Part shown: piece after piece, positions 1-6,736 of the stretch
Layout: each line of letters starts with the position of its first letter
Position numbering within the stretch: the first letter of the stretch is position 1
From: an uncultured Acidimicrobiaceae bacterium
Lineage (GTDB): Bacteria; Actinomycetota; Acidimicrobiia; Acidimicrobiales; Ilumatobacteraceae
Assembly: GCA_903919215.1 (NCBI GenBank)
Contig: CAIXHI010000389.1
Coordinates: forward strand, 1-19,608
Direction of reading: 5' to 3'
DNA: 19,608 nt
The notes under the pieces: model-generated
Database searches by the model: none
What the model saw: the letters and a program-made list of their open reading frames with translations, nothing else
Told to the model about the DNA's origin: nothing
Position numbers and translations under genes: made by a program

Positions 1-321
<321 letters not shown>

Positions 322-327
322 AAACCT

Positions 328-359
328 GCCGACCCCCAACTCGAAAGTTGCTGGCCGGC
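328..359 (-). promoter_or_regulatory. Pre-16S leader hairpin with UUCG tetraloop
   Basis: Read on the minus strand, GCCGGCC pairs with GGUCGGC (one G-U pair). Inside it, after a 2x2 AG/GG internal loop, CAACU pairs with AGUUG and closes a UUCG tetraloop. The hairpin ends about 7 nt before the predicted mature 16S 5' end. Such leader hairpins commonly take part in pre-rRNA folding and processing; this role is inferred here. Confidence 0.6.
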
Positions 360-375
360 CGATCTGTTAATAGAG

Positions 376-418
376 CTGGGCACCTCACGGGGGAATACCC
401 ATGGTTTGTAGTGCCCAG
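376..418 (-). repeat. Inverted repeat in the rRNA leader
   Basis: Perfect 8-bp arms CTGGGCAC (376-383) and GTGCCCAG (411-418) are separated by 27 nt, which contain a small GGG-AATA-CCC hairpin. It lies in the transcribed leader between boxA and the 16S gene. It may be part of the precursor fold; no specific function can be read from it. Confidence 0.4.
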
Positions 419-540
419 TGCTGACTTGATTTGCCACGAGCTTGGGAGCCCATGGACTTTTTGAATTGACAGACAGCGTCTGGCCTCGACCCGAAGGTTT
501 CGTCCATCGCTGCCCGCATTGGCGTTCAGTCTTCTCTTCT

Positions 541-561
541 GTTTTCAAGGAGCCGTAGCTC
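541..561 (-). promoter_or_regulatory. boxB/boxA-like rRNA antitermination elements
   Basis: On the minus strand a small hairpin, GAGC-UACG-GCUC (561-550), has a stable UNCG-type loop closed by C-G. It runs directly into GCUCCUUGAAAAC (553-541). That order, hairpin then a GCUCyUU-rA-rich box, matches the boxB-boxA arrangement of rRNA leaders, where NusB/NusE (S10) bind boxA and protect rRNA transcription from Rho. The sequence match to boxA is good but not exact; confidence rests on position between tyrS and 16S as much as on sequence. Confidence 0.55.
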
Positions 562-642
562 TGGCACTCACCGCTAGCTGTGTGGCCGGCGGTGTTGGTG
601 CCGTGCACCGCAGGCTGTGAGGCTCGTGCGGGGCGAGTGACA

Positions 643-671
643 AAGCTAGCGCGACGAGTGCAAAGCATCAA
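643..671 (-). promoter_or_regulatory. Candidate rRNA promoter
   Basis: On the minus strand, TTGATG (671-666) and TAGCTT (648-643) are separated by exactly 17 nt, downstream of the tyrS stop and upstream of boxB/boxA. The -10 fits the TAnnnT pattern. Each hexamer matches the consensus only partly, and read-through from tyrS could also contribute to rRNA transcription. Confidence 0.3.
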
Positions 672-687
672 CCTCTCTGGGAAACTT

Positions 688-1962
688 CTAGGAAACTTTT
701 CCCACCAGGAAGTCGCGCTTCCCCTTCCTCAGCAACAGGAAACCGCCGTTGAGCAGGTCGGACGCGTGGAGGAGGCCGTCTTCGTCCAGAATTCGATTTC
801 CTGCGCGAACTGCCTTCTGGCCGAGCAGACGGTTGACCTCACTGGTGGACTTGACGATTCCGGCGCTCACCAACAATTCGTGGACTCGAACCCCTTCGAC
901 CTCGGCAGGGAGCTCGACACGAGGTACTTCGGCGGCGACGACGGCCAGAACTTCGGCCGACGCGGTGGTCGGATCACCGCCGAAGAGGACCTCGGCCGCT
1001 CGCGCGGCGTGGTCTGCGGCGTCGCGACCGTGCACCAGGGCCGTCATCTCATCGGCCAGCGCACGCTGTGCTGCTCGCTGTTCAGGTTCCACAGCGTGTT
1101 GGGCGAACAGTCCCTCGAGTTCGTCCAGCGGCCTCAGCGACAGCATCCTCAGGTACGTACCGACCATCTGGTCGTCGCTCTGCATCCAAAACTGGCGGAA
1201 TTGGTACGGTGAGGTGCGATCAGGGTCGAGCCACACCGCTCCCCCAGCTGACTTGCCGAACTTGCTGCCGTCGCTCTTGAGCATCAGCGGGTGGGTCATC
1301 GCAAACGCCTGCTTACCCAGGCGCCGTCGAATCAGTTCCGTGCCGGCAACGATGTTGCCCCACTGATCGCTGGCTCCGGCCTGTAGTTCCACTCCGTGGG
1401 CCTCGTACAGGTGCCGGAAGTCGTTGGCCTGCAGCAGCATGTAGCTGAACTCGGTGTAAGAGATGCCGTGCTCGCTCTCGATCCGGCTGCGTACCGAGTC
1501 CTTGGCGGTCATCTGGTTCACCGTGAAGTGTTTGCCGACGTCACGCAGAAACTCCAGCATCGTCACCGAGGTGGTCCAGTCGGCGTTGTTGACCAGTGTC
1601 GCCTGGTACGGGCCGGGGTCGAAGTCGAGCAGTTTGCTGAGCTGGGCCTTGATGCGCTCCACGTTGTGGTGCAGCGTCTCCACATCGAGCAGGTTGCGTT
1701 CCTCGCTGCGACCGCCGGGGTCGCCGATCATGCCCGTGGCGCCACCGGCCAGCGGGAACGGGCGATGGCCCGCCAACTGGAAGCGGCGCATGAACAACTG
1801 CCCCACAAGGTGGCCGACATGCAACGAGTCGGCCGTCGGATCGAAGCCGATGTACAGGCCGAGAGGACCCTCTGCCAGGCGCGCCTTGAGCGCAGCGAGG
1901 TCGGTGGTGTCGTGGACGAGGCCACGAGCCTGAAGGTCAGCAATCAGATCCATAGATGCCAT
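688..1962 (-). CDS. tyrS: Tyrosyl-tRNA synthetase
   Basis: Charges tRNA-Tyr with tyrosine in the cytoplasm, with ATP as energy source. The 424-residue protein has the normal length for the bacterial TyrS type. The class I signature HVGH is at residues 48-51 and the KMSKS-type loop KFGKS at 234-238. YTEFSYMLLQAND near 169-181 is part of the tyrosine-binding pocket. The last ~70 residues form the S4-like RNA-binding domain that grips the long variable arm of the tRNA. Two start codons, ATG at 1962 and ATG at 1953 (residue 4), are possible; neither has a clear ribosome-binding site, so the longer form is given. The gene is divergent from DUF2332, with only 65 bp between them, and lies directly upstream of the rRNA operon. 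A tyrS-rrn linkage is known from fast-growing mycobacteria. Confidence 0.97.
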   Translation of the reverse strand: MASMDLIADLQARGLVHDTTDLAALKARLAEGPLGLYIGFDPTADSLHVGHLVGQLFMRRFQLAGHRPFPLAGGATGMIGDPGGRSEERNLLDVETLHHNVERIKAQLSKLLDFDPGPYQATLVNNADWTTSVTMLEFLRDVGKHFTVNQMTAKDSVRSRIESEHGISYTEFSYMLLQANDFRHLYEAHGVELQAGASDQWGNIVAGTELIRRRLGKQAFAMTHPLMLKSDGSKFGKSAGGAVWLDPDRTSPYQFRQFWMQSDDQMVGTYLRMLSLRPLDELEGLFAQHAVEPEQRAAQRALADEMTALVHGRDAADHAARAAEVLFGGDPTTASAEVLAVVAAEVPRVELPAEVEGVRVHELLVSAGIVKSTSEVNRLLGQKAVRAGNRILDEDGLLHASDLLNGGFLLLRKGKRDFLVGKVS

Positions 1963-2014
1963 GTTGCCAGGTCAGCCGCTGAATCGCTCGGCCGCCTCAG
2001 CGGGGCGGGCGTAC

Positions 2015-2020
2015 TAGGTT
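2015..2020 (+). promoter_or_regulatory. -10 box for a leaderless DUF2332 transcript
   Basis: TAGGTT (TAnnnT) ends 7 nt before the GTG start at 2028, so transcription would begin at or next to the start codon. No Shine-Dalgarno sequence is present between them. No convincing -35 hexamer is visible. The same spacing occurs at DUF1844 and hisG in this window. Confidence 0.5.
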
Positions 2021-2027
2021 CTCGGCC

Positions 2028-3116
2028 GTGGCAACTCTGGATGAACTCGCTGATCGATTCCGAGACTTCGGTGGAGCCAGCACCCGCACACGAGCACCGC
2101 TGTACACGCGGCTGTCCGCCGCGATCGCTGAGGATCCTGACGTCCTGCGCATGCTGCAACATGCTCCCGAGCAGCAACAACTGCCCATGCTGTTGTTCGC
2201 CAGCGTGCATTTCCTGTTGCTTGGCGGAGCGGCGCCGGAGCTTGCCGCCCACTACCCGAATCTGTCCGCTGCTGCTGCTCCGGATAGCGACCCGACGGCA
2301 CTGTTCAGGTCGTTCGCCCTCGACCATGCCGATGTCCTGGTCCAGTTGCTCGCCACACGCAGCACACAGACCAACGAGGTCGGTCGCTGTGCCCAGTTCC
2401 TCCCGGCGTTCGGTCTGCTCGATCAGCAGGTCGGCTCCCTTGCGCACATCGATGTCGGAACGAGCGCCGGCCTCAACCTGCTGCTACCGCGTTTCGCATA
2501 CGAGTATTCGAAGAGCGGCTCCGTAGAGCCTGGGCAGCCGTCGCCCGTTCGACTGCATTGCGAGGAGCGCGGCGAGCTTCCCGTGCCGCTGCCGGCGCGG
2601 ATGCCGCAGGTGACGCACTCCGTCGGCCTCGATCTCGCACCGATCGACGTCCTCGACGACGACCAGGTGCGTTGGCTCCAGGCGTGTGTATGGCCCGATC
2701 AGGCCGACCGTTTCGAACGACTCGTCGCTGCCATCGGCATGGCCCGACACGACCCACCGAGGATCCATCAGGGTGATGCGCTCACCGATCTCGCGCCACT
2801 CGTCGAACAGGCACTCCCCGACGGGCATCCGGTGATCACGAACAGCTGGGTGTTGAACTACCTGCCCGACAGCGTGCGTGGACAATATGTCGCCGAGCTC
2901 GATCGCATTGGCAGCCGAACCGACATGTCGTGGGTCATTGCTGAGGCACCCGCGCAGACCCCCGGCCTACCGGTGCCGACCACCGACCCGCCGGAAGAGA
3001 TCACGGTCATCACGCTGGTGCGCTGGCGACAAGGTGAGCGGTCGGTGCAGCGGCTGGGCACCACCCACCCGCACGGGTACTGGGTGCAATGGGAAGGCCT
3101 TCCGCACACAGAGTGA
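2028..3116 (+). CDS. DUF2332 domain protein
   Basis: A 362-residue protein matching the DUF2332 family, which is widespread in actinobacteria and has no established function. Typical family stretches are visible: RFRDFG-A near residues 11-16, the segment around FLLLGGAAPELAAHYPN (62-78), NEVGR (about 115), and IDVGTSAGLNLL (about 140-151). The GTSAGLNL loop followed by acidic residues recalls a methyltransferase-like nucleotide-binding loop, but this is only a resemblance. No signal peptide or membrane segment is evident, so it is probably cytoplasmic. The GTG start at 2028 is favoured because a TAnnnT box lies 7 nt upstream, as expected for a leaderless gene. It is divergent from tyrS and convergent with mpg; a strong hairpin follows at 3138-3166. 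Confidence 0.88.
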   Translation: MATLDELADRFRDFGGASTRTRAPLYTRLSAAIAEDPDVLRMLQHAPEQQQLPMLLFASVHFLLLGGAAPELAAHYPNLSAAAAPDSDPTALFRSFALDHADVLVQLLATRSTQTNEVGRCAQFLPAFGLLDQQVGSLAHIDVGTSAGLNLLLPRFAYEYSKSGSVEPGQPSPVRLHCEERGELPVPLPARMPQVTHSVGLDLAPIDVLDDDQVRWLQACVWPDQADRFERLVAAIGMARHDPPRIHQGDALTDLAPLVEQALPDGHPVITNSWVLNYLPDSVRGQYVAELDRIGSRTDMSWVIAEAPAQTPGLPVPTTDPPEEITVITLVRWRQGERSVQRLGTTHPHGYWVQWEGLPHTE

Positions 3117-3137
3117 AGCGCCAGCCGCCCTCTGGGA

Positions 3138-3166
3138 CTGGGGCGGTTCCTGGGAACCGCCCTCAG
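3138..3166 (+). terminator. Strong stem-loop after DUF2332
   Basis: GGGCGGTTC (3141-3149) pairs perfectly with GAACCGCCC (3154-3162) around a CTGG loop. CTG (3138-3140) pairs with CAG (3164-3166) across one bulged T. It starts 22 nt after the DUF2332 stop. There is no T-tract, so if it terminates transcription it is a T-less actinobacterial type; it could also stabilise the mRNA 3' end. Confidence 0.5.
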
Positions 3167-3230
3167 GGAGCGGTGGACCTCTCGACCTCGCCAAGCAAGC
3201 CTCCTGGTCACACACTTGCCTCGTGAGTCC

Positions 3231-3270
3231 GTGATCGGTGGGGGGCACCACCCAGATGGGCGCCGATCAC
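3231..3270. repeat. Inverted repeat in the DUF2332-mpg gap
   Basis: GTGATCGGTG (3231-3240) pairs with CGCCGATCAC (3261-3270), with one G-T mismatch-type pair in 10. The enclosed 20 nt contain a weaker GGTG/CACC pairing. It lies in the gene-free stretch 3117-3483 between two convergent genes. That stretch holds this repeat, the hairpin at 3138-3166 and the structured repeat at 3383-3473, and no convincing gene. It may act as a backup terminator. Confidence 0.4.
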
Positions 3271-3382
3271 GGGCGGACGCGGACACCAAGAGCACACCCC
3301 AAGTCTCGTGGTTGCAGCGTGTGGGTGATGTGGCTCGGAACGGGCGCTCGCAGTTCCCAGCCGCATCAGATCGTCAGATCCG

Positions 3383-3473
3383 GGCGTTCGAACTGGGCGG
3401 TTTCGTTCCCGGAGGCCGGGACGAATCCCGCCCAGAAGCTGATTCGGGACGATTCCTGCCCAGAAGCCGAAGC
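3383..3473. repeat. Structured ~91-bp intergenic repeat, copy A
   Basis: Two direct 28-nt units sit head to tail at 3418-3445 and 3446-3473. They match at about 23 of 28 positions and share GGGACGA, GCCCAGAAGC and a following GA. An inverted, more diverged unit (about 3383-3410) precedes them after a 7-nt spacer. The inverted unit and first direct unit form a long hairpin: 3393-3412 against 3416-3435, with about 18 pairs in blocks CTGGGCGG, TTCG and TCCCGG. The block ends 10 nt from the mpg stop codon. A second copy with the same layout lies at 11715-11805. This could be a REP-like element or a terminator family; I cannot tell which from two copies. Confidence 0.75.
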
Positions 3474-3483
3474 GCCCTGAGCC

Positions 3484-3987
3484 TCACCCCACCACCCCTC
3501 CCCCCACCATCCAGCGGCGCGGCCAGTCCGCGGCTTTGGTGATCCCGATCCGCGCCGTCACCAGCGGCTCGGTCGGCGCAGCGGTGCCATCGTCGAACAG
3601 TTCGGCGAATGTCCCGTCGAGTGAGCGGTCGACACCCAACACCTTGGTCAGCCGGCCAGGGCCTCTGGTACGTGCCGGATCGACTCCGTCGATCACGACC
3701 GACCGGATCAATACGGCCTGACCATCACCAGGAGATCCGGTCACCAGGTTGAGGCAATGGTGGATTCCGTAGATCAGGTACACGTACCAGTGCCCCGGTG
3801 CCCCAAACATCGCCGCATTGCGCCCTGTGAGGCCCCTGAACGAGTGGCTGGCCGGGTCGTCGGCCGTGTAGGCCTCCACCTCGGTGATGCGTGCGAGACG
3901 CCCGTGGATGAGCGCAACCTTGTTGAGCAGTTCAGGGGCGACGAGCGTGGCGTCGCGGTCAGCGAACGTCGGCGGCAACGGCTGCAC
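3484..3987 (-). CDS. mpg: 3-methyladenine DNA glycosylase (AAG/MPG family)
   Basis: Base-excision repair enzyme that removes alkylated purines from DNA. The 167-residue protein shows the family core: ITEVEAY at residues 34-40, with the likely catalytic Glu38 and base-stacking Tyr40 (E125 and Y127 in human AAG). The RNAAMFGAPGHWYVYLIYG stretch (56-74) and GPGRLTKVLG (109-118) follow. It is a little shorter than many bacterial members (about 185-205 residues), mainly at the ends. The GTG start at 3987 gives a 29-nt overlap with the end of argH, so translation is probably coupled, and the gene is the last in the arginine operon. In Mycobacterium mpg lies beside tyrS; here it remains close to tyrS but separated by DUF2332. 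A structured repeat begins 10 nt after its stop. Confidence 0.93.
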   Translation of the reverse strand: MQPLPPTFADRDATLVAPELLNKVALIHGRLARITEVEAYTADDPASHSFRGLTGRNAAMFGAPGHWYVYLIYGIHHCLNLVTGSPGDGQAVLIRSVVIDGVDPARTRGPGRLTKVLGVDRSLDGTFAELFDDGTAAPTEPLVTARIGITKAADWPRRWMVGGGVVG

Positions 3988-5374
3988 GCAGCACCGTCAG
4001 ACGTTCGCGGAAGCGCACCAGTTGCACCGCCACCGGCTTCGGGCCGGCACCGCCGGGCGTCGTGCGCCGCTGCACCGAGACGCCAGGGGCCACCAGTGCT
4101 GCAGCCTCGGCACCCAGCGCCGGATCAGCGACCACTAGATCGCGCAGCGTTCCCTCACCCGCGAGATGCCTGCGCACCAACGTCCCGACGACGGCGTGCG
4201 CGTCTCGGAACGGCATGCCGCGCTGCACCAGCCATTCAGCCAGATCGGTGGCCGAACCGGTCTCGCTGTCGGCAGCAGCCTGCATCCGTTCCGGCATCCA
4301 CGTGGTGGTGGCCACCATGCCGGTGATCGCGCCGAGCGCCAAGGAGATCTGATCGACGGCGTCGAACAGCGGCTCCTTGTCCTCCTGGTAATCACGGTTA
4401 TAGCTGAGCGGCAGACCCTTCATCGTGGCCAGGAACCCAGTGAGGTTCCCGATCAGCCGACCTGACTTCCCGCGGGCCAACTCGGCAATGTCGGGGTTCT
4501 TCTTCTGAGGCAGCATCGACGAGCCGGTGGCGTACCCATCGTCGAGCTTGGCGAAACCGAACTCCTCGGTCGTCCAGAGCACGAACTCCTCACCCAGACG
4601 CGACAGGTTGATCCCCACCATCGTCAACGCAAACAAGGCTTCTGCCACGTGATCGCGCGAACCGACAGCATCGAGCGAGTTCTCAAAGCGCGCAGCGAAA
4701 CCCAATTGCGCGGCCGTGAAATCGGGGTCGAGCGGCAAGGACGAACCGGCAAGAGCGCCGGCACCCAACGGGGACACGTCGATGCGCTCGAGCGCGTCCA
4801 GGATGCGCTCGACATCGCGACCGAGCGCCCAACCGTGCGCCAGCAGATGGTGCGCCAGGAGTACTGGCTGAGCGCGCTGCATGTGTGTGTAGCCAGGCAG
4901 GTACGTGCCGCCCGCAGCTTCGGCGCGCTGGAGCAACACATCCTGCAGCACGAGGATGCGTTCGGCAATGCGCACGAGTTCACGTTTCATCCAACGGCGG
5001 ACGTCGGTGGCGGACTGATCGTTGCGACTGCGACCCGTGTGCAGTTTGGCACCGGCGGGACCGGCCAGCTCGGTGACGCGTCGCTCGACTGCGGTGTGGA
5101 TGTCTTCATCGCTCTCGACGAACGCGAACGAGCCGTCACCCATCTCCTGGGCAACACGCTCCAGCGCCGCGAGCACCGAGTCGCGCTCCGCCTCCGTGAG
5201 GATGCCGACGTGCGCCAGACCCTGCACGTGGGCAACCGAGCCGGCGATGTCGTCGGGCCAGAGGCGCTTGTCGAACGACAAACTCTCCGTGTACGCCATC
5301 AGCTCTGCGGCCGGTCCACCCTCGAAACGCCCATGCCACAACGCTTTGCCAGTGTTGGCCTGTTCGGCGCTCAT
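3959..5374 (-). CDS. argH: Argininosuccinate lyase
   Basis: Last step of arginine synthesis: splits argininosuccinate into arginine and fumarate. The 471-residue protein carries HTGRSRNDQ (112-120), GYTHMQRAQP (161-170, with the likely catalytic His164) and the fumarase/aspartase-superfamily signature GSSMLPQKKNPD (284-295). It works as a homotetramer in the cytoplasm. An in-frame GTG/ATG-type extension up to 5443 exists, but the extra residues are arginine-rich and unlike the family. The ATG at 5374 overlaps the argR stop as ATGA, the coupling seen throughout this operon, so it is the chosen start. argG, the previous enzyme of the pathway and the usual neighbour between argR and argH, is missing here. 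Confidence 0.97.
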   Translation of the reverse strand: MSAEQANTGKALWHGRFEGGPAAELMAYTESLSFDKRLWPDDIAGSVAHVQGLAHVGILTEAERDSVLAALERVAQEMGDGSFAFVESDEDIHTAVERRVTELAGPAGAKLHTGRSRNDQSATDVRRWMKRELVRIAERILVLQDVLLQRAEAAGGTYLPGYTHMQRAQPVLLAHHLLAHGWALGRDVERILDALERIDVSPLGAGALAGSSLPLDPDFTAAQLGFAARFENSLDAVGSRDHVAEALFALTMVGINLSRLGEEFVLWTTEEFGFAKLDDGYATGSSMLPQKKNPDIAELARGKSGRLIGNLTGFLATMKGLPLSYNRDYQEDKEPLFDAVDQISLALGAITGMVATTTWMPERMQAAADSETGSATDLAEWLVQRGMPFRDAHAVVGTLVRRHLAGEGTLRDLVVADPALGAEAAALVAPGVSVQRRTTPGGAGPKPVAVQLVRFRERLTVLRAAVAADVR

Positions 5375-5838
5375 GACAGACCTGCCAGGTCGCGCAGCTT
5401 CTCGGCGAGCGCCTCGCCACCGACGGACTCCTCGGCGACGCACAACAACGTGTCGTCACCGGCCACCGTTCCGAGCAGACCCGGTATGCCGCTGCGGTCG
5501 AGTGCCGACGCCACGACATGCGCACAACCTGGTGGTGTGCGCAGCACCACGAGATGACCGGACTTACGTACTTCGGCCACCCATTCACCCATCACCCGGC
5601 GCAGTTGATCCTCTGGTGCGATACGGGCCGGTTCGTACTCGGGAATTGCGTAGACGGTTTCTCCTCCGGGTACGCGTACCTTCACGGCACCGAGGTCTTC
5701 CAGATCGCGCGACACCGTCGCCTGCGTCGCGGCGATTCCGTCTGCGGCCAGCAGGTCGACCAACTGCGGCTGATTTGTCACCGCGTGTTTGGCGACCAAC
5801 TTCGAGATCGCTTGTTGACGTTGCACCTTCGATGCCAT
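5371..5838 (-). CDS. argR: Arginine repressor ArgR
   Basis: Arginine-responsive transcription factor that binds ARG boxes as a hexamer and represses arginine synthesis genes. The 155-residue protein has the N-terminal winged helix-turn-helix, with TQATVSRDLEDLGAVKV at 38-54 as the recognition region. The C-terminal oligomerisation/arginine-binding domain contains GTVAGDDTLLCV (123-134), whose Asp pair contacts arginine in the family. Its ATG is one base after the argF TGA, and the end of argF supplies a good ribosome-binding site (GGTGAGG region). As part of the operon it regulates, it would control itself through the palindrome upstream of argC. Confidence 0.97.
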   Translation of the reverse strand: MASKVQRQQAISKLVAKHAVTNQPQLVDLLAADGIAATQATVSRDLEDLGAVKVRVPGGETVYAIPEYEPARIAPEDQLRRVMGEWVAEVRKSGHLVVLRTPPGCAHVVASALDRSGIPGLLGTVAGDDTLLCVAEESVGGEALAEKLRDLAGLS

Positions 5839-5839
5839 G

Positions 5840-6736
5840 TCACCTCACCCCCATCAAGAACGCGAGTGCGCCGCGTGCTGTGTGCATTCGATTGTGGGCC
5901 TGGGCGATGACATGGCTGGCAGGCCCGTCAATCACTTCGGCGGCCACCTCCAGCCCGCGATAGGCGGGAAGGCAGTGGTAGAAGCCAGCGCCACTCGCCG
6001 CTCCGGCCATCATCGTGCCGGTGACGGTGAACGCTTGGAACGACGCGATGCGGGCCTGTTTCTCGGCCTCTTGTCCCATCGACACCCAACTGTCGGTGTG
6101 CACGGCAATGGCGCCCTCTGTCGCCGCCTCGGGACGGACCTCGTGCGCTGCAGCGCCAGCGCCGAGCGAGTTCAGACGAGCGAGTTCGGCAGCCGAAGGA
6201 TGGAAACCCTCAGGACAGCCGTAGACGATGTTGGCACCCAGCATCACGCTGATCTCACCGAGCGAGCGGGCGACGTTGTTGTAGTCGCCGATCCAGGCGA
6301 TGCGTGTGCCGGCCAGTGGGCCGTGCACCTGCTGCATCGTCAGCGCATCGGCCAACGCCTGCAGCGGATGAGCGTGGTCGCTGAGCATGTTCACCACAGG
6401 CACCGGGCTGACCTTGGCCATCCGTTGCACCTTGTCGTGCTGGTAGACGCGAGCGGCGAGCACACCGTGGTACCCAGCCATCACGAGCGCAACGTCTTCG
6501 GCAGACTCGCGCACGTCGATGCCGACTTCTTCACCACGGGTGTACACGGGGTGCCCCCCGAGCTGGAACACGGCCATCTCCATCGAGTGGCGCGTGCGAT
6601 TCGACGGCTTCTCGAAGATCAGCGCCACCCCGAGGCCGGCGAGCACCTTGGGTAGGTCGGGTTGTTGCGACAGCCGCAGGATCGTGTGCACCTCCTCCGC
6701 TGAGAAGTCGGTGATATCGATGAGGTGGCGGGTCAC
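5840..6736 (-). CDS. argF: Ornithine carbamoyltransferase
   Basis: Makes citrulline from ornithine and carbamoyl phosphate. The 298-residue protein has the expected layout: a carbamoyl-phosphate loop FEKPSNRTR (41-49), SDHAHPLQALAD (119-130), WIGDYNNVARS (148-158), the ornithine-binding loop DSWVSMGQE (215-223) and FYHCLPA (252-258). Two positions differ from the commonest form: the usual STRTR reads SNRTR and the usual HPCQ reads HPLQ. The ornithine loop (Asp-x-Trp-x-Ser-Met-Gly) is the standard OTC form, which argues against an acetyl- or succinylornithine-specific transcarbamylase. Its start overlaps the argD stop by 4 nt. Confidence 0.95.
   Translation of the reverse strand: MTRHLIDITDFSAEEVHTILRLSQQPDLPKVLAGLGVALIFEKPSNRTRHSMEMAVFQLGGHPVYTRGEEVGIDVRESAEDVALVMAGYHGVLAARVYQHDKVQRMAKVSPVPVVNMLSDHAHPLQALADALTMQQVHGPLAGTRIAWIGDYNNVARSLGEISVMLGANIVYGCPEGFHPSAAELARLNSLGAGAAAHEVRPEAATEGAIAVHTDSWVSMGQEAEKQARIASFQAFTVTGTMMAGAASGAGFYHCLPAYRGLEVAAEVIDGPASHVIAQAHNRMHTARGALAFLMGVR

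Noticed and set aside
466..471. TTGACA on the plus strand, a perfect -35 hexamer.
   Set aside because: There is no -10 at a proper distance and no plus-strand gene follows; it lies inside the transcribed rRNA leader of the other strand.
1396..2526. A 376-codon plus-strand frame across the tyrS start and DUF2332.
   Set aside because: It crosses two genuine genes in the wrong frame and shows the usual composition of a shadow frame.
3383..3473. Possible CRISPR array because of the 28-nt repeats.
   Set aside because: The units are directly adjacent with no spacers, only two are direct, and no cas genes are present.
3216..3542. A 108-codon open frame on the plus strand in the DUF2332-mpg gap.
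   Set aside because: It runs through the inverted repeats and the 28-nt repeat units, has no protein-like composition or start signal, and overlaps the end of mpg.
5375..5443. N-terminal extension of argH.
   Set aside because: The 23 extra residues are Arg-rich, unlike any argininosuccinate lyase, and overlap argR; the ATGA overlap at 5374 is the better start.
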